Below, one piece after another: positions 62,863 to 64,000 of a stretch of 64,000 bases of DNA. Position numbers and translations under genes: made by a program. The DNA is taken from assembly GCA_964536415.1 (NCBI GenBank), contig CAZHXN010000002.1:1-64000 (forward strand), given 5' to 3'. Source of the DNA: Trichothermofontia sp964536415 (GTDB lineage Bacteria > Cyanobacteriota > Cyanobacteriia > B231). Position 1 is the first letter of the stretch. Every line of letters begins with the position of its first letter. The notes beneath the pieces were generated by a model. It was not told where the DNA came from and searched no databases. It was given only the letters and a program-made list of their open reading frames with translations.

Positions 62863-64000
62863 TTATGGATGACGCTGGATGCTGGGGGGGGCAGGCGGGT
62901 GTTGGGGTAACCAGACCTGAAGCCAAGCTCCCCCGGTTTCCGGGTGATTGCTGGCGCGGACAATGCCCTGGTGAGCCTCCACAATTTGGCGCACGATCGC
63001 CAGCCCCAAGCCACTACTGCCGGTGAGGACCGTTGCCATTGTCCCTTCCCCCGCTGGTTCCCGCGTGCTCCCCTTCGGTGACGGGGGCGGGGATGGGGCA
63101 GCTAACAACAATGGCCCAGGGTCATGCGTAAAGTCAATGCGGGTTCGGGAGGGATCAGCCCGATAAAACCGCTCAAAAATATACGGCAGATCGGCTTCCG
63201 AAAAGCCCTGGCCTTTATCGATGACGCTAATCTGTACCCAGGTTGAGTCGCTGGCAACCCCATCGCCTGCTCGGAGGGGGCGTCTCCCCACCCCTAACGG
63301 GGCAGTCGCCTGGATCTGCACTTGAACTCGCACCTGACCCCCCAGTGGACTGTATCTAATACTATTATCGAGCAAATTTGCCATGACCCGATAAAGACAG
63401 GAGTAGTCTCCCCAAAGCATTAGGGAGGCCGGTCCATGATATTGCCACTGAATTTGACGCTTTTGCGCTAGGGGATCAAGGCTATGCCAAACAGAATGGA
63501 TGAGATCAACCAGATCAAAGTGGGTGTACTGGAGACAGGTGGTGGCTCCCCGTTCCAGTTGGGTCAGATCCAGGAGATCCTGGACTAGGGTACTCATGCG
63601 GATCACCTCCTTGATGACGCGATCGGCCCAGTGGTGTAAGTCAGGATCTAGCCGATTTTGAATGGTTTCCATCACCAGCCGAATTGAGGTGAGGGGTGTT
63701 TTTAATTCGTGGGCCAGGTCCGAAAAGGCGCGATCGCGTTGCTGTTGTAGTTGGAGGACCTCCTGACGGTCTTCCAGAAAGACACCAACTTGGCGGTTAG
63801 CTAGGGGAATACCCAACCCCCGCAGGCGCACGCTCGGCGTGGGGGTGGGAGCATGGGGTGAGATCGCCAAGTGAGAGAGGTGGAAGGTCCACTCCTGTTC
63901 AATCGGGCTTTGGCTTTGGCGGGTTTGGGCAATCAGCTGATCCAATTCATAGGAGCGGACCACTTCCAGCAGGAGGCGGGGCCTGATGGCTTCCCAGGTC
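62863..64000 (-). CDS. sphS: Sensor histidine kinase, SphS/PhoR-like (5' end outside the window)
   Basis: The frame runs open to the window edge, reading TWEAIRPRLLLEVVRSYELD and onward, so an apparent GTG start at 63963 is not the true start. HisKA has DLAHELKTPLTSIRLVMETI. HATPase_c has NLLDNSIRYSPLGGQV (N-box), DKGQGFSEADLPYIFERFYR and GSSGLGLAIVRQIVEAHQG. A Pro/Ser-rich insert lies before the last G-box. From memory, the segment before HisKA (RPRLLLEVVRSYELDQLI and QVGVFLEDRQEV) matches the cyanobacterial phosphate-starvation kinase SphS. The partner SphR is not visible. Confidence 0.78.
   Translation of the reverse strand, partial: TWEAIRPRLLLEVVRSYELDQLIAQTRQSQSPIEQEWTFHLSHLAISPHAPTPTPSVRLRGLGIPLANRQVGVFLEDRQEVLQLQQQRDRAFSDLAHELKTPLTSIRLVMETIQNRLDPDLHHWADRVIKEVIRMSTLVQDLLDLTQLERGATTCLQYTHFDLVDLIHSVWHSLDPLAQKRQIQWQYHGPASLMLWGDYSCLYRVMANLLDNSIRYSPLGGQVRVQVQIQATAPLGVGRRPLRAGDGVASDSTWVQISVIDKGQGFSEADLPYIFERFYRADPSRTRIDFTHDPGPLLLAAPSPPPSPKGSTREPAGEGTMATVLTGSSGLGLAIVRQIVEAHQGIVRASNHPETGGAWLQVWLPQHPPAPPSIQRHP

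Overview
The window is cyanobacterial chromosome. The octamer GCGATCGC (HIP1) and its half GCGATC recur every few hundred bases. Cyanobacterial lineage families occur throughout: MgdA-type glucolipid synthase, EbsA, DUF760, DUF2256, a SigD-sized group 2 sigma factor and an SphS-type kinase. Base composition is moderately GC-rich and even, with no long foreign island. The genus cannot be assigned from sequence alone.

Layout. 1-2.5 kb: 3' end of a tRNA-Leu(CAA), a probable integrase relic, glcE, and an Uma2-type gene split by a MITE-like element. 2.7-9.3 kb: a large PAS/GAF histidine kinase, an M48 protease with a DUF2232 membrane protein, and a Crp-type regulator, all on the minus strand. 9.3-10.5 kb: non-coding, rich in short tandem duplications. 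10.5-23.4 kb: a long acidic coiled-coil protein, an Hsp70/actin-fold protein, mgdA, ebsA, a BioD/DRTGG protein, a DUF2062 protein, a MinD-like ATPase, and a DMT transporter. The transporter's N-terminal coiled coil is clearly related to that of the acidic protein. 23.6-30.3 kb: housekeeping genes (pepA, infC, a sigma factor, a rhodanese, a zinc peptidase, rbgA). 30.3-38.4 kb: herA and an SbcD/Mre11-type nuclease on the minus strand flanking an RND efflux pair on the plus strand. 39-46.5 kb: a TPR-M48 protease, DUF2256, trmJ, a beta-lactamase-fold protein and a GT2. 46.5-50.8 kb: a decay zone with a broken gltS, two broken Rpn/DUF4351-type genes, and an intact TpsB porin. 50.9-64 kb: a Crp regulator, tyrS, pyrF, a possible structured RNA with a 23-codon ORF, scpB, DUF760, a B12 radical-SAM protein, Nudix, malQ, a RodZ-like protein, an RluB-type synthase, and the 3' part of an SphS-like kinase.

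Four observations deserve most attention. (1) An A-AAA-AAG slippery heptamer sits two codons before the stop of the acidic protein. The Hsp70-like gene downstream is in the -1 frame, which stays open across the junction, so a fusion of about 1,730 residues is possible. (2) The same coiled-coil domain occurs in that acidic protein and in the DMT transporter, in a neighbourhood holding an Hsp70/actin-fold protein and a MinD-like ATPase. (3) Two-copy tandem duplications of about 9-21 bp are unusually common. They are mostly intergenic, and those inside intact genes have lengths divisible by three; one 16-bp duplication visibly breaks the gltS frame. (4) 54401-54716 combines an extended -10 promoter, a near-full-length anti-Shine-Dalgarno complement, a tiny ORF and long perfect helices, suggesting an RNA regulator or leader of unknown type.
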